Shown piece by piece: positions 16,908 through 25,432 of a stretch of DNA of 64,000 nucleotides. Origin of the DNA: JAIQFL01 sp035295745 (lineage in GTDB: Bacteria > Acidobacteriota > Terriglobia > Bryobacterales > Bryobacteraceae); NCBI GenBank assembly GCA_035295745.1, contig DATGIL010000080.1, positions 1 to 64,000 on the forward strand, in the 5' to 3' direction. Position numbers and translations under genes: made by a program. Within the stretch, counting starts at the first letter, position 1; every line of letters starts with the position of its first letter. Under the pieces are notes generated by a model. It searched no databases. It was not told the origin of the DNA and saw only the letters and a program-made list of their open reading frames with translations.

Positions 16908-18827
16908 ATGCTGGGCTATAAGCTTCTCTATCTCGCCTCGCTGATCACCTTCACCTTCGGTGCGCTCACGTTTTCCGTATTGACCCTCTACTACTGGCGC
17001 ATGCGGCGGCTGCACCAGCAGCGCGGGCGGCAGGTGGCGCTCCCCGCTTTGACTCTGGTCTGTGCCGCGGCGTTCCTAATGAACCTGGTATTGCGGATCG
17101 GCGATGCATTGCACTCGGATGCCGGCTGGATCACGGGCCTCACTTTGTCACTGGTGATCGTGACCGGTGTCTTGCCGCCGCTGCTGTTCCATTTGATCTA
17201 TAGCCAGGAATCCAGCGCCTTGCCGGCCCGGAGGATGTGGCCCTGGTTGCTCGCCACATTCTACGGACTCAGCATTTTCACCGCTCTGATCAGAGGACTG
17301 GAAGACACGGAGATCCTGGCCACCGGTTGGGGCGAACTTCTCGACCAAGTGCCACCCTTGATGCTCGGCGCCGCGGGTGCGCTGGGACTAGCGGCACAGT
17401 TTCTCTCGCGGCGGGCTTTGAACCCGCTCGAGCGCCATCATCGCGCGTGGAATCGCGTGCTGCTCTGCCTGACGCTCCTGTGCGCCGCGGCCAATCTGGC
17501 GTGGCCGGGCTCGCTGGTGAGCCTGTTCCCGGATTACCTGGTCCTGAGCTTCTTCTGCGTGACGCTATATTTCCAGGAAAGGCTGATTTTTTTCGATCTG
17601 CTCATCAAACGCGGCGCGTTCTTTGCGGTCGCCCTGGTGGGCCTGACCCTTTTCTTCGCTTTGGCCACTCGCATCTTCGAACGCTTGCCCGTGGACTGGA
17701 GCAGACCGTGGATCTGTGCACTGCTGCTGTTGCCATTCTGGCTGATGGGGCCGTGGATTTATCGCCGTCTGGAGCAGTCCATCGACCACGTGTGGCTGCG
17801 CCGACGATACTCTCCCGCCGACGCCGAGCGGCAATTCATCCACGAGATTCAAGCCGCGGCCACAGACGACGACCTGCGGCAACGCGCCGCCGCAAGCCTC
17901 AGCGACATCTTCCAAACCAAGGCGGAGGTGGGTTTCACCGCGGAGAGGAGTGGCGATGGCCTGGTGGACGGGAGCCTCTGGTGCGACCTGGAACAGAATG
18001 ACGGGCGCATGGGATGGATCGCTCTCGATGCGCGGCCGAATTCGATTCCTTACCTCAGCGACGATCGGCGATTACTGCAATCGCTGGCGCGCACTCTAGG
18101 CGTGGTGCTCGAAAATGTCCGCTTCCGGCAGCAGCGGCTGGCGCAGGAGGAACGCGAGCAGCAGCTTCGCTGGCTGGCCAGCCGCGCCGAATTGAAAGCG
18201 CTCCGCGCACAGATCAATCCGCACTTCCTCTTCAACGCACTAAACGCAATCGCGGGTCTGATCACCGTACAGCCTCAACTGGCCGATGAGACCGTGCAGC
18301 AACTGGCGGAAGTTTTCCGGTACACCTTGCGCAAATCGGAGAAGGAGTGGGTGCGCCTGGACGAGGAAGTGGAATTCGTCAACGCCTATCTTCAAGTGGA
18401 GCGGGCGCGCTTTGGCGAGCGGCTGCAAATCGAAGTGGTGGTGGACCCAGAGGCGGGCGCCGTCCCGGTACCGTCCATGACAATCCAGCCGCTGATCGAG
18501 AACGCGATCAAGCACGGCGTGTCCGCACTCGAAGGACAGGGGTCAATTCGCTTGCGCGCTGCGATTCAAGGCGAGCTGCTGTGCGTCGAGGTGATCGACA
18601 ACGGTCCAGGGTTTCCGGGGGATTTCTCGCTGACAGACGCGGAGAGCGCGCAGGGACACGGACTGCGCAACGTAATCGAAAGGCTGACTCGTTATTTTGG
18701 CGATGCGGCCCATTTATGTTGGGAGTCGGGAAACCGTAATACGCGTGTCTGGATTACCATTCCAACATCGCCGGCGCCGGTTGCGGGGCTCTCCCAGGCG
18801 GCGCTCTCCGCGGGGAGGATCTCGTAA
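16908..18827 (+). CDS. Membrane sensor histidine kinase, LytS/YehU class
   Basis: The 639-residue protein has eight or nine membrane segments (1-300), a GAF-like linker (about 300-410), a His_kinase domain with phosphoacceptor H439 (INPHFLFNALNAI) and a HATPase_c domain (PLIENAIKHG N-box, IDNGPGFPG G1-box, GHGLRNVIERL G2-box). This class phosphorylates LytTR response regulators. The cognate regulator follows at once: the stop TAA and next ATG share one base, indicating translational coupling. The long membrane part, rather than the short LytS 5TM domain, suggests a distinct ligand. Stimulus unknown. Confidence 0.92.
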   Translation: MLGYKLLYLASLITFTFGALTFSVLTLYYWRMRRLHQQRGRQVALPALTLVCAAAFLMNLVLRIGDALHSDAGWITGLTLSLVIVTGVLPPLLFHLIYSQESSALPARRMWPWLLATFYGLSIFTALIRGLEDTEILATGWGELLDQVPPLMLGAAGALGLAAQFLSRRALNPLERHHRAWNRVLLCLTLLCAAANLAWPGSLVSLFPDYLVLSFFCVTLYFQERLIFFDLLIKRGAFFAVALVGLTLFFALATRIFERLPVDWSRPWICALLLLPFWLMGPWIYRRLEQSIDHVWLRRRYSPADAERQFIHEIQAAATDDDLRQRAAASLSDIFQTKAEVGFTAERSGDGLVDGSLWCDLEQNDGRMGWIALDARPNSIPYLSDDRRLLQSLARTLGVVLENVRFRQQRLAQEEREQQLRWLASRAELKALRAQINPHFLFNALNAIAGLITVQPQLADETVQQLAEVFRYTLRKSEKEWVRLDEEVEFVNAYLQVERARFGERLQIEVVVDPEAGAVPVPSMTIQPLIENAIKHGVSALEGQGSIRLRAAIQGELLCVEVIDNGPGFPGDFSLTDAESAQGHGLRNVIERLTRYFGDAAHLCWESGNRNTRVWITIPTSPAPVAGLSQAALSAGRIS

Positions 18828-19564
18828 TGCGCGTGCTGATTGTAGATGACGAGGCGCCGGCGCGTGTGCGGCTTCGACAACTGCTGTCGGCTCATGCGGA
18901 CGTGGAAGTAGCGGGAGAAGCCGAGACCGGGACGGAGGCGATGAAGCTGGCAGAAGAGCTCAAGCCCGAAGTGCTCCTGCTCGACATTCAAATGCCGGGT
19001 TGCAGCGGCATCGATGTGGCAGCCTGCCTCGCCCAGCCGCGGCCACGGATTGTCTTCTGCACCGCCTTCGAACAGCACGCCGTGGATGCCTTCGAGTTGA
19101 ATGCGGTGGACTATCTGCTGAAGCCCATCAGCCGGGTGCGCCTCGCACAGGCTCTCGACCGGATCCGCTCCCTGGCGGCGGCCAGTGCGGATTCGGCAGT
19201 GGACCGCACGGTCCGCAGCCAGACTTTCAGGCCGGTTCGCTTTCTGGTTCGCAACGGCGCGCACTATACGGTGGTGGGCGAAGCGCGAGTGCTGTACTTC
19301 GCTTCTGAGGAGGGGTTGACGCGGTTGGTTGCCGAGACCGCGCAGTACTGGATGGATCCTACACTCAACGAACTCGAAGAGCGATTAGATGCGACACGTT
19401 TTTTTCGCATTTCGAGAGCGGCGTTGATCAATCTCAATGCAGTGATGGAAGTGTTTCCGCTGCCTGGCGGTTCAGGCGAAGTACTGTTGAAGAACGGGCA
19501 GCGCCTGGAAGTAAGCCGCCGGCGTTTCCGCGATCTGCTGCAATCGCTGGAAGGGCGCCGGTAA
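18827..19564 (+). CDS. LytTR-type response regulator
   Basis: The 245-residue protein has a receiver domain (1-120; acidic pair D7-D8, phosphoacceptor D53 in LLDIQMPG) and a LytTR DNA-binding domain (about 135-240, FFRISRAALINLNAV). It is the partner of the upstream LytS-type kinase and overlaps its gene by one base. LytTR proteins bind pairs of short direct repeats; none could be assigned here. A double-hairpin repeat starts 15 nt past its stop. Confidence 0.92.
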   Translation: MRVLIVDDEAPARVRLRQLLSAHADVEVAGEAETGTEAMKLAEELKPEVLLLDIQMPGCSGIDVAACLAQPRPRIVFCTAFEQHAVDAFELNAVDYLLKPISRVRLAQALDRIRSLAAASADSAVDRTVRSQTFRPVRFLVRNGAHYTVVGEARVLYFASEEGLTRLVAETAQYWMDPTLNELEERLDATRFFRISRAALINLNAVMEVFPLPGGSGEVLLKNGQRLEVSRRRFRDLLQSLEGRR

Positions 19565-19578
19565 GCGGAGTGACGCAG

Positions 19579-19629
19579 CGAAAAGCGTCGACAAAAGTGT
19601 CGACGCGGCAACAGGAGTGTTTGCGCCAC
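19579..19629 (+). repeat. Double-hairpin dispersed repeat, copy 5
   Basis: Stem 1 is GCGTCGACA with TGTCGACGC, perfectly paired around AAAG. Stem 2 is GCAACA/TGTTTGC with one unpaired base. It carries the same CGAAAA start and TGCGCCAC end as other copies. It lies 15 nt downstream of the LytTR regulator stop. Confidence 0.85.
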
Positions 19630-19732
19630 CGGTTGCCCGCGAAGACCTTGATACGCCGCTTCTCACGTTTCTCAAATCCACCCACTATAATGAGAGACGT
19701 GGGTACTTACGCCCATAGACAGGAAACCAGGA

Positions 19733-20143
19733 ATGTCCTCCGAGCAATCCGACAGCTCGACACAGACACTCGCGACGATCCTGGCCGTCGACGATGACCG
19801 ATCGGTTCTTGGTTTTCTCGATCAGAGTCTCCGGATGGCCGGCTACAATGTCCTGCTGGCGGACAGTGGATGGAATGCGATCGAAGTTTATGAGAAGGCC
19901 AAGGAGCACGTTCATCTGCTGCTCACCGATGTCATCATGCCAGACCTGACCGGGCCTGTGGTAGCGGAGCGCTTGCGCTCCGTCCAGCCGGATCTGCGGG
20001 TATTGTTCATCTCGGGTTTTCACGATGCCGATGTGGTGCAGCGCTTCGTCATGCGAAAGGGTTTCACGCTGCTGCCCAAGCCTTTCACCTTGGACGGTCT
20101 GCTGCGCGTGGTGGAACAATCGCTGAGTGCCAGTCCGCGTTAG
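19733..20143 (+). CDS. Stand-alone response regulator receiver protein
   Basis: The 136-residue protein consists of one CheY-like receiver domain: acidic residues in AVDDD (about 18-22), phosphoacceptor D66 in LLTDVIMPD and the conserved lysine in LLPKPF near 115. There is no output domain, so it must act by protein contact or in a phosphorelay. It resembles receiver modules of hybrid kinases. A TATAAT lies about 40 bp upstream (19686-19691). Its kinase is not identified. Confidence 0.85.
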   Translation: MSSEQSDSSTQTLATILAVDDDRSVLGFLDQSLRMAGYNVLLADSGWNAIEVYEKAKEHVHLLLTDVIMPDLTGPVVAERLRSVQPDLRVLFISGFHDADVVQRFVMRKGFTLLPKPFTLDGLLRVVEQSLSASPR

Positions 20144-20152
20144 GCGTTCGAG

Positions 20153-20176
20153 TCCGCCTTAAGCGTCCGATATAAT
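20153..20176 (+). promoter_or_regulatory. Candidate promoter of the esterase gene
   Basis: A perfect TATAAT lies at 20171-20176, with a weak TTCGAG-like -35 about 18 bp upstream. An AGGAGG ribosome binding site follows at 20192-20197. Confidence 0.45.
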
Positions 20177-20205
20177 CACACTGATCCTTCCAGGAGGTCC
20201 TTGTG

Positions 20206-21480
20206 ATGGTGCGATCCACGATTCTGATGGTCACCGCCGCTCTGTGTGCGGCCTGGGCGCAAACGGTTCCCAACCCCACCCCGACGGCCCCGCCGCCCGG
20301 CCGCGGCGGATTCGGCCCGCCGATCAAATCCCCGGAAGTCTCCGCGGACGGCCGGATCACGTTTCGTCTGCGTGCGCCGAATGCGAAGGAAGTCTTCGTG
20401 ACCGGAATGGGACAGCGCCTTGCGATGCAGAAGAACGAACAAGGCATCTGGACCGCGACGACGGATCCGATGAAGCCCGACATCTATTCGTATTCGTTCT
20501 CGGTGGACGGAGCCACTTTCACTGACCCGGCGAACGGGCAGTTCAAAACTTCCTATAACAGCGCGGGCCAGAGCGTGGTGCACGTGCCCGGGACGGTAAG
20601 TTGGGAGCCGGCTCCCGGCGTGGCGCGTGGTGCGGTGACGCGGCACTTCTATCACTCGGCGGTGGCCGGCGACGATCGTGATTTCTGGGTCTACACGCCT
20701 GCCAATTACGATCCCAAGCGCAAAGAACCTTATCCCGTGCTTTACCTGCTGCACGGCCTCGGCGACGAATCCAGTTCGTGGACCGGCGTGGGAGCGGCGA
20801 ACGTGATTCTCGATAACTTGATTGCGGAAGGCAAGGCCAAGCCGATGATCATGGTGAATCCGCTGGGATACGGAACGGCGGGAGGAGGAGCAGGTCCGAC
20901 GGACATGCTCGAATTTTTCGCCAAGGCCCTGGTGGATGAGGTGATGCCGCAGGTGGAGAAGGCGTACCACGTGTCGAAAGATCGCAACCAGCGCGCCATC
21001 GCGGGGCTGTCGATGGGAGGAGCGGAAGCTACCTTCACCGGCCTCAATCATCTGGATAAGTTCGCGTGGATCGGTTCTTTCAGCGGCGCATATGTCATGT
21101 GGCCGGGCGCCAATGGACGACGGCCCGCCGGCGGGCCACCGGCTGGCACGATTTCCCCGGGAGGTCCGGCGGTTGTGGGCGGCGTGGGGGCGCCGGCGAA
21201 TCCGACCGCGCCTCGAGGAGGGCGCGGCACGCCGACCATCGACTCCGAAATCATGCCGAAGGACTTTCCGAATCTGAGCGCCAAATCGAATTCGCAGATT
21301 CGTCTGCTCTGGATCGCGTGTGGCACGGCGGACAGTCTGATCGGGGTCAACCGGCAGTTCAAGGAATGGCTCAAGTCGAAGGATGTCCATTTCAGCGAAC
21401 TGGAGGTGCCGGATGTGGCTCATGTGTGGCCGCTCTGGCGTCAGAATCTGACGGACTTCGCACCCTTGTTGTTCCGGTAG
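20206..21480 (+). CDS. Exported esterase of the esterase D / feruloyl-esterase type with N-terminal E-set domain
   Basis: The 424-residue protein has a signal peptide (STILMVTAALCAAWAQ). I start at ATG 20206 because AGGAGG is 8 nt upstream; the in-frame GTG at 20203 is the alternative. A proline-rich stretch precedes an E-set/CBM48-like domain (about 45-125), then an alpha/beta hydrolase domain of the putative-esterase family with LLHGLGDESSSW and the nucleophile S269 in GLSMGG. The histidine of the triad is probably in DVAHVW near the end. Related enzymes cleave feruloyl or acetyl esters from plant polysaccharides. A Gly/Pro-rich insertion (about 300-350) is unusual. Confidence 0.85.
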   Translation: MVRSTILMVTAALCAAWAQTVPNPTPTAPPPGRGGFGPPIKSPEVSADGRITFRLRAPNAKEVFVTGMGQRLAMQKNEQGIWTATTDPMKPDIYSYSFSVDGATFTDPANGQFKTSYNSAGQSVVHVPGTVSWEPAPGVARGAVTRHFYHSAVAGDDRDFWVYTPANYDPKRKEPYPVLYLLHGLGDESSSWTGVGAANVILDNLIAEGKAKPMIMVNPLGYGTAGGGAGPTDMLEFFAKALVDEVMPQVEKAYHVSKDRNQRAIAGLSMGGAEATFTGLNHLDKFAWIGSFSGAYVMWPGANGRRPAGGPPAGTISPGGPAVVGGVGAPANPTAPRGGRGTPTIDSEIMPKDFPNLSAKSNSQIRLLWIACGTADSLIGVNRQFKEWLKSKDVHFSELEVPDVAHVWPLWRQNLTDFAPLLFR

Positions 21481-21712
21481 CAGGCCGATCACGGATTCAA
21501 TCCGGACCTACGTCCTCACCGTGAGCGTATCGGTCGGCAACACACAACCCCGGCACACCGGCAGGATACGACAGCAAGCCGAGATGGCATACATCACGGG
21601 CTCAACGGCTACAGGGAAATCCGGGTATCCTTGCCATCGCCGTCGTTAACAATCCGCCATTAACCAACGTAAACACTGCGCGCAACGATCCTCGGCCCTA
21701 ATCGAAAGCCTG

Positions 21713-22333
21713 ATGACGTTTCCGCGCAGAGTCAGCGCTCAAGATTTCGACGTGCGAATCCCTCTGCTCGCCGGCCGCACTTTTAGCGATGTGGACCGGG
21801 CCGGCGCACCGCTGGTCGCCATGTCACAATCAGACACTCACGCGGCACCTGTTCCCAGGGCGCGATCCCTCGGGACCACAACATCCAGGATCCTGGCGCT
21901 GACGCGTCTGTTACCGTGGTCGGCGTGGCAAAGACTCTCCGCAGATGAGCTTTGAGCGCCCTGCGCAGGGCGAATTGTACCAATCGTACCAGCAATATAT
22001 TTTCGCCGTATTCATATCGACGATCGTAGTACGGACACACGGCGATCGAGAGAAGTCGGAATTCGCGTGGCGTTAGGCGCCACCATGACGGATGTCGTAA
22101 GAACGGTGCTGTGGGATGCCTCGCGGCCTCTGCTATGCGGGCTTGCGGCAGGAGTAGTCGCGGCGGTGTTTCTGTCCCGTTTTCTAACGAGCCTCTTATT
22201 TGAAATCCGGGGATACGATCCGGCCAGCTATGCGGGCGCGAGCTTGTTTCTGTTGGTGGTGGGGGCGTTGGCGTGCTTGTGGCCCGCCTGGAAGGCGGCA
22301 GTGCGAAATCCTGTGGAAGCGCTACGAGAATAG
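21713..22333 (+). pseudogene. Decayed ADOP-type ABC permease
   Basis: Recognisable ADOP fragments occur in order but in different frames: VRIPLLAGRTFSDVDRAGAP (from about 21750), NQTLTRHLFPGRDPSG (near 21830), VTVVGVAKTLRR (near 21910), RPAQGELYQSYQQ (near 21965) and REVGIRVALGAT running to VEALRE at 22333. At least three frameshifts are needed, and the piece between the periplasmic core and the last membrane domain is missing. The open frame 22067-22333 alone would encode only the last two membrane segments. It is not expected to be functional. Confidence 0.85.
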
Positions 22334-22343
22334 CTCTGCCGAG

Positions 22344-22562
22344 CTAAGAGGCACCCGTACTGCCGCTGTCCACGCGACGGCCACCACCTGCTGTTTTCTT
22401 TCGTTTGCGGACGGGGCGGCTGCTTGCGGGAAGCTCGCCCATCCACTCCTGCTCCCTGCTCCGATGTTTGCCCGCTTCCTGCAACCGCTCCAGGCTGGAG
22501 ATGGCCGCGTTGAGGTTCTCGAGTTCCTCGTGAAGCTGTTGCAAAACTTTGGCGAGATCCAT
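22344..22562 (-). CDS. Small coiled-coil protein (72 aa)
   Basis: The chosen ATG has AGGAGGG 9 nt upstream; a longer frame exists to 22607 but lacks a site. The first 35 residues (MDLAKVLQQLHEELENLNAA) form an amphipathic helix with heptad spacing, followed by a basic tail. Similar small proteins occur repeatedly in Acidobacteriota as far as I recall, without known function. Its stop codon is 11 bp from the end of the pseudogene on the other strand. Confidence 0.7.
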   Translation of the reverse strand: MDLAKVLQQLHEELENLNAAISSLERLQEAGKHRSREQEWMGELPASSRPVRKRKKTAGGGRRVDSGSTGAS

Positions 22563-22678
22563 CGATGAGGCCCTCCTGCAGAATAGTACGTTTCCGTCCG
22601 AAAACAAATCAGAAGATGCTTAGATCCCATCGGGAATTCCCAGCATCAAGGACCCCGGCGACCCGTCGGATCGCCCGG

Positions 22679-22703
22679 AAAAAGTGAACGTTAGTACGTT
22701 CAC
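22679..22703 (-). terminator. Rho-independent terminator of the coiled-coil membrane protein gene
   Basis: On the minus strand GTGAACGT and ACGTTCAC pair perfectly around a 4-nt loop (22684-22691 with 22696-22703), followed by five T residues (22679-22683). The stem overlaps the stop codon of the gene ending at 22700. Confidence 0.75.
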
Positions 22704-23173
22704 ACGGTTGGGTGAAGCAGGGCGTCCTCCTGCATGGCTGCGGGATCGGTGTAGGTTTGCAGGGAATCAAGGGATTCGAGCACGCGCTCTAACAGGCTGT
22801 CGGTCTGGGAAACCGTGGTCTTGAGGACTTCGATGGAGTGGGCCTGCGTGGTCAGCCGGTCGTCAAGCGAAGCCATGGTTTTAGACAGCAATTGCTCCAT
22901 GGCGGAGACGATTTGTGCCGTGGAAGGAACTTCCGCCAGTTTACCCGCATGCACTTCCAAACGTCCTTCGATCTGGGTGAAGCGATCTGCGTTGGCCGAC
23001 TCCTGTGCGGCCAGGCGGTTTTCGAGCCGGGAAATGGAATTTTTCAATTCTTCGGTGACCGCCGGGTCGAGGGAGGTTGGAGTGCGTTCCCGGCGGGACA
23101 GCGTGAGTGCACCCGCCGCCACCCCCGCGAGGAAGATCGCTACCCTGGGAACGATGTTGATAGCTTTTTCCAT
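22700..23173 (-). CDS. Membrane-anchored coiled-coil protein
   Basis: This 157-residue protein is not a recognised family. One N-terminal membrane segment (VPRVAIFLAGVAAGALTL) is followed by a long helical coiled-coil region (about 40-140) with regular Leu/Ile spacing. There is no catalytic motif. It could be a scaffold or an envelope-associated protein. It is divergent from the soluble histidine kinase gene; the 150-bp region between them contains the palindrome GGTACGTACC (23241-23250). A terminator overlaps its stop. Confidence 0.65.
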   Translation of the reverse strand: MEKAINIVPRVAIFLAGVAAGALTLSRRERTPTSLDPAVTEELKNSISRLENRLAAQESANADRFTQIEGRLEVHAGKLAEVPSTAQIVSAMEQLLSKTMASLDDRLTTQAHSIEVLKTTVSQTDSLLERVLESLDSLQTYTDPAAMQEDALLHPTV

Positions 23174-23323
23174 CGGTGATTCACTTATAACTCGAATCCG
23201 GAAACCTATGCAAGTCCTAGGGTTAGTAATCGGGGTACTAGGTACGTACCCTGTTGCCGACCATCACGGACAATTGGCATTCTGGCTAAGGTATCATCCG
23301 CCACAATAATAGGAGACGTCTGG

Positions 23324-24373
23324 TTGACCCATGGTCGCGAATTCGGTTTCGTCCTAAGGGCGCCTGCCGAATCGGTGCTCTTCCTGGAGTGCGACCGTCA
23401 GGGTCAAGTGCTCTGGTTGAGCGAGGGTGCACGCGCAGTTCTCGCGAACCCTGGCAACCTGGTAGATGCCATTCCGGCCGGAGATCCCACGGGAGCGATC
23501 GGATTGCTCCGCCTGACTTCCGTGGCGTACTTTTTTCGGCTGCTGGAGCGGGGAGACAGGGTATTACTAGGCGTGAAAGTCACCCAACTGGAAGACGCGC
23601 AGAACAATCACGACACCGGGTTAATGCGGATTCAAAGCAACCTGCTGCGGCACTGCTTCCGCTTGCAGCATGTGGAGCGAGACCTGTCGACTCTGGCCCG
23701 CCAAAGGCGGCGCGGCGGAGGACGGCCTTCTGTGGTTCAAATTGAGCGTGAGCGCCAGCGTCTGGGCAGGGAGCTGCACACCGGCGTGGGCCAGATTCTC
23801 GCCGCCATCCGCTTGCAGTTGGAGATCATCGGCGCACAGGTGCCGGAACCGTCACCAACCGTAAAGGACGCGCTGGGCCGCATCTCACTCCTGTCCAACG
23901 AGGCTTTGGAACAAGTGCGGTCAGTCTCCCGCCGATTGCACCCGCCTGAATGGCAGCGGTTGACGCTCGAAAACGCCCTGCGTCAACTGTGGGACCTGAG
24001 CGGGATTCCGCAGCGTTACGAGGCTACGCTAAACATTGCGGCGCTACCGCACGAACCCACTCTCGAAGTGAAGGTTCTGATGTACCGCGCGGCACAGGAG
24101 GCTTTATCGAACCTGGCGCGCCATTCGCAGGCGACCAAGATCGACCTGTCGCTCCACCTCATCGGTGAGTCCGTGGTTTTGAAGATCCAGGACAATGGCG
24201 TCGGGTTCGACGTTCGCCGGCAATTTTCAGCCCCACCCAATGTGGCATCCGGAATCGGCTTGCGCTCCATACGCGAGCAGGCCGCTTCGGTTGGCGGTAA
24301 GTTTGTCATTGACAGCAGCCCGAGTGGCACTACACTGGAAGTTTCCGCGCCATTCTCCCGGACACTCCCGTGA
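23324..24373 (+). CDS. Soluble sensor histidine kinase, NarL-partner (HisKA_3) class
   Basis: The 349-residue protein starts at TTG, with AGGAG 9 nt upstream. The N-terminal 105 residues look like a degenerate PAS fold, followed by a helical linker. The HisKA_3 box is RQRLGRELHTGVGQ with H152; the residue after the histidine is threonine where aspartate is usual. The HATPase_c domain has NLARHSQATKI, DNGVGFD and GIGLRSIREQAASVGG. No membrane segment is present, so the signal is probably cytoplasmic. The NarL-type regulator follows 24 bp later. Confidence 0.88.
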   Translation: MTHGREFGFVLRAPAESVLFLECDRQGQVLWLSEGARAVLANPGNLVDAIPAGDPTGAIGLLRLTSVAYFFRLLERGDRVLLGVKVTQLEDAQNNHDTGLMRIQSNLLRHCFRLQHVERDLSTLARQRRRGGGRPSVVQIERERQRLGRELHTGVGQILAAIRLQLEIIGAQVPEPSPTVKDALGRISLLSNEALEQVRSVSRRLHPPEWQRLTLENALRQLWDLSGIPQRYEATLNIAALPHEPTLEVKVLMYRAAQEALSNLARHSQATKIDLSLHLIGESVVLKIQDNGVGFDVRRQFSAPPNVASGIGLRSIREQAASVGGKFVIDSSPSGTTLEVSAPFSRTLP

Positions 24374-24397
24374 CCCAATCTATTTCGAAGGAACAGC

Positions 24398-25051
24398 ATG
24401 CAGGACGCTAAGCAGATTACAGTGATTCTGGCGGACGATCACGCCATCGTGCGAGAGGGAATCGCAGCCTTGTGCGAGAGTAACGGCCTGCGAATACTCG
24501 GCCAATGCTCCGACGGCGCCGCGGCGCTGGATATGGTCAATTCCCTGCGGCCCGACTTCGCCATTCTCGATCTGCAAATGCCCGGGATGACGGGCGTCGA
24601 AGCCATCCGCCGGCTGCGCCAGGCCGGGTGCGCGGCGAAACTCATGATCCTCTCGATCAGCCGGGAAGAGGGCACAGTGATGGAGGCTTTACGCGCGGGA
24701 GCCGATGCCTACCTTCTGAAGGACGGTCCTTCGCGGCATCTGCTCGACGCCATCAGTTTTGTTCGCGACGGAGGGATTTATGTCTCGCCGTTGCTCAAGG
24801 GAGCGGGCATGTTCACGAAGCCCGGCCAGAGCCAGGTAGAGGATCCAGTGGCTTCCCTGAGCCCGCGCGAGATGGAGGTCTTTTCCTACCTGGTGAACGG
24901 GCTGCGGGCGAAGGATATCGCGGACCTGCTGGAGATCAGCCCAAAGACGGTGGACACCTATCGGGCCAGCCTGATGCGCAAACTCAAGGTCCACGACCTG
25001 GTTGCGTTGGTGAAGTTCGCGATCGAACGGAACCTTACGACCACTTCCTGA
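24398..25051 (+). CDS. NarL/FixJ-type response regulator
   Basis: The 217-residue protein has a receiver domain (D13-D14, phosphoacceptor D58 in AILDLQMPG) and a LuxR-type helix-turn-helix (about 150-212, LSPREMEVFSYLVNG and ISPKTVDTYRASLMRKL). An AAGGAAC site lies about 7 nt before the ATG. It pairs with the upstream HisKA_3 kinase as one operon. The target genes are unknown. Its last 17 bases overlap a small gene on the opposite strand. Confidence 0.92.
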   Translation: MQDAKQITVILADDHAIVREGIAALCESNGLRILGQCSDGAAALDMVNSLRPDFAILDLQMPGMTGVEAIRRLRQAGCAAKLMILSISREEGTVMEALRAGADAYLLKDGPSRHLLDAISFVRDGGIYVSPLLKGAGMFTKPGQSQVEDPVASLSPREMEVFSYLVNGLRAKDIADLLEISPKTVDTYRASLMRKLKVHDLVALVKFAIERNLTTTS

Positions 25052-25226
25052 TGGGAACGCATTGCGCCGGACCCTTGCGGAGCGGAAACCGCCGATAGTT
25101 CTCCAGAGAACGGATTAATTCGTCAACGACAGCCTTGCGTGAGTAGAGCCGCTCGAGAGCGCGGTTGCGCAACTCGTCGCTCACTTGCTTCTGGCGGTCC
25201 CAATCTTTCAAGTCAGACATCGGCAT
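25035..25226 (-). CDS. Small hypothetical protein (61-63 aa)
   Basis: A short helical, charged protein (DWDRQKQVSDELRNRALERL, then a basic tail). Composition and helix periodicity look real, but there is no clear ribosome binding site. ATG 25226 and ATG 25220 are both possible. It overlaps the 3' end of the NarL-type regulator gene by 17 bp on the other strand. No function can be offered. Confidence 0.45.
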   Translation of the reverse strand: MPMSDLKDWDRQKQVSDELRNRALERLYSRKAVVDELIRSLENYRRFPLRKGPAQCVPIRKWS

Positions 25227-25394
25227 AAATCGGATCCGGAAATTCCCTTACTCGCAGTTTGCAAGCATTTTTCTGGCGAGGGAAACAACTCAGGATATCT
25301 TCAGAAAATCAGTAAATCAAGCATTAGTCAGGAAAGTCGTACTAACTTTTTGCACTTCTTCGGTACTAGCCGAAAATGTCTCACATCGCGAATC

Positions 25395-25411
25395 ATATCG
25401 TGCTACGATAT
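25395..25411. promoter_or_regulatory. Perfect inverted repeat ATATCGT-GCT-ACGATAT, candidate MarR operator
   Basis: A 7-3-7 palindrome lies 22 bp before the GTG of the MarR gene and overlaps where a -10 box would be (TACGAT/GATATA). MarR proteins usually bind such pseudo-palindromes and repress their own operon. Confidence 0.5.
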
Positions 25412-25432
25412 ATCTAGGAAGGGCCTTAATCT

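Noticed and set aside
16212..17015. N-terminal extension of the barrel protein to 17015
   Set aside because: It is antisense to a convincing exported protein and to the LytS kinase start; the ATG at 16211 has a strong ribosome binding site and signal peptide.
23241..23250. GGTACGTACC palindrome as an operator between divergent genes
   Set aside because: It is only 10 bp, and such a short palindrome is expected by chance; it is noted but not called.
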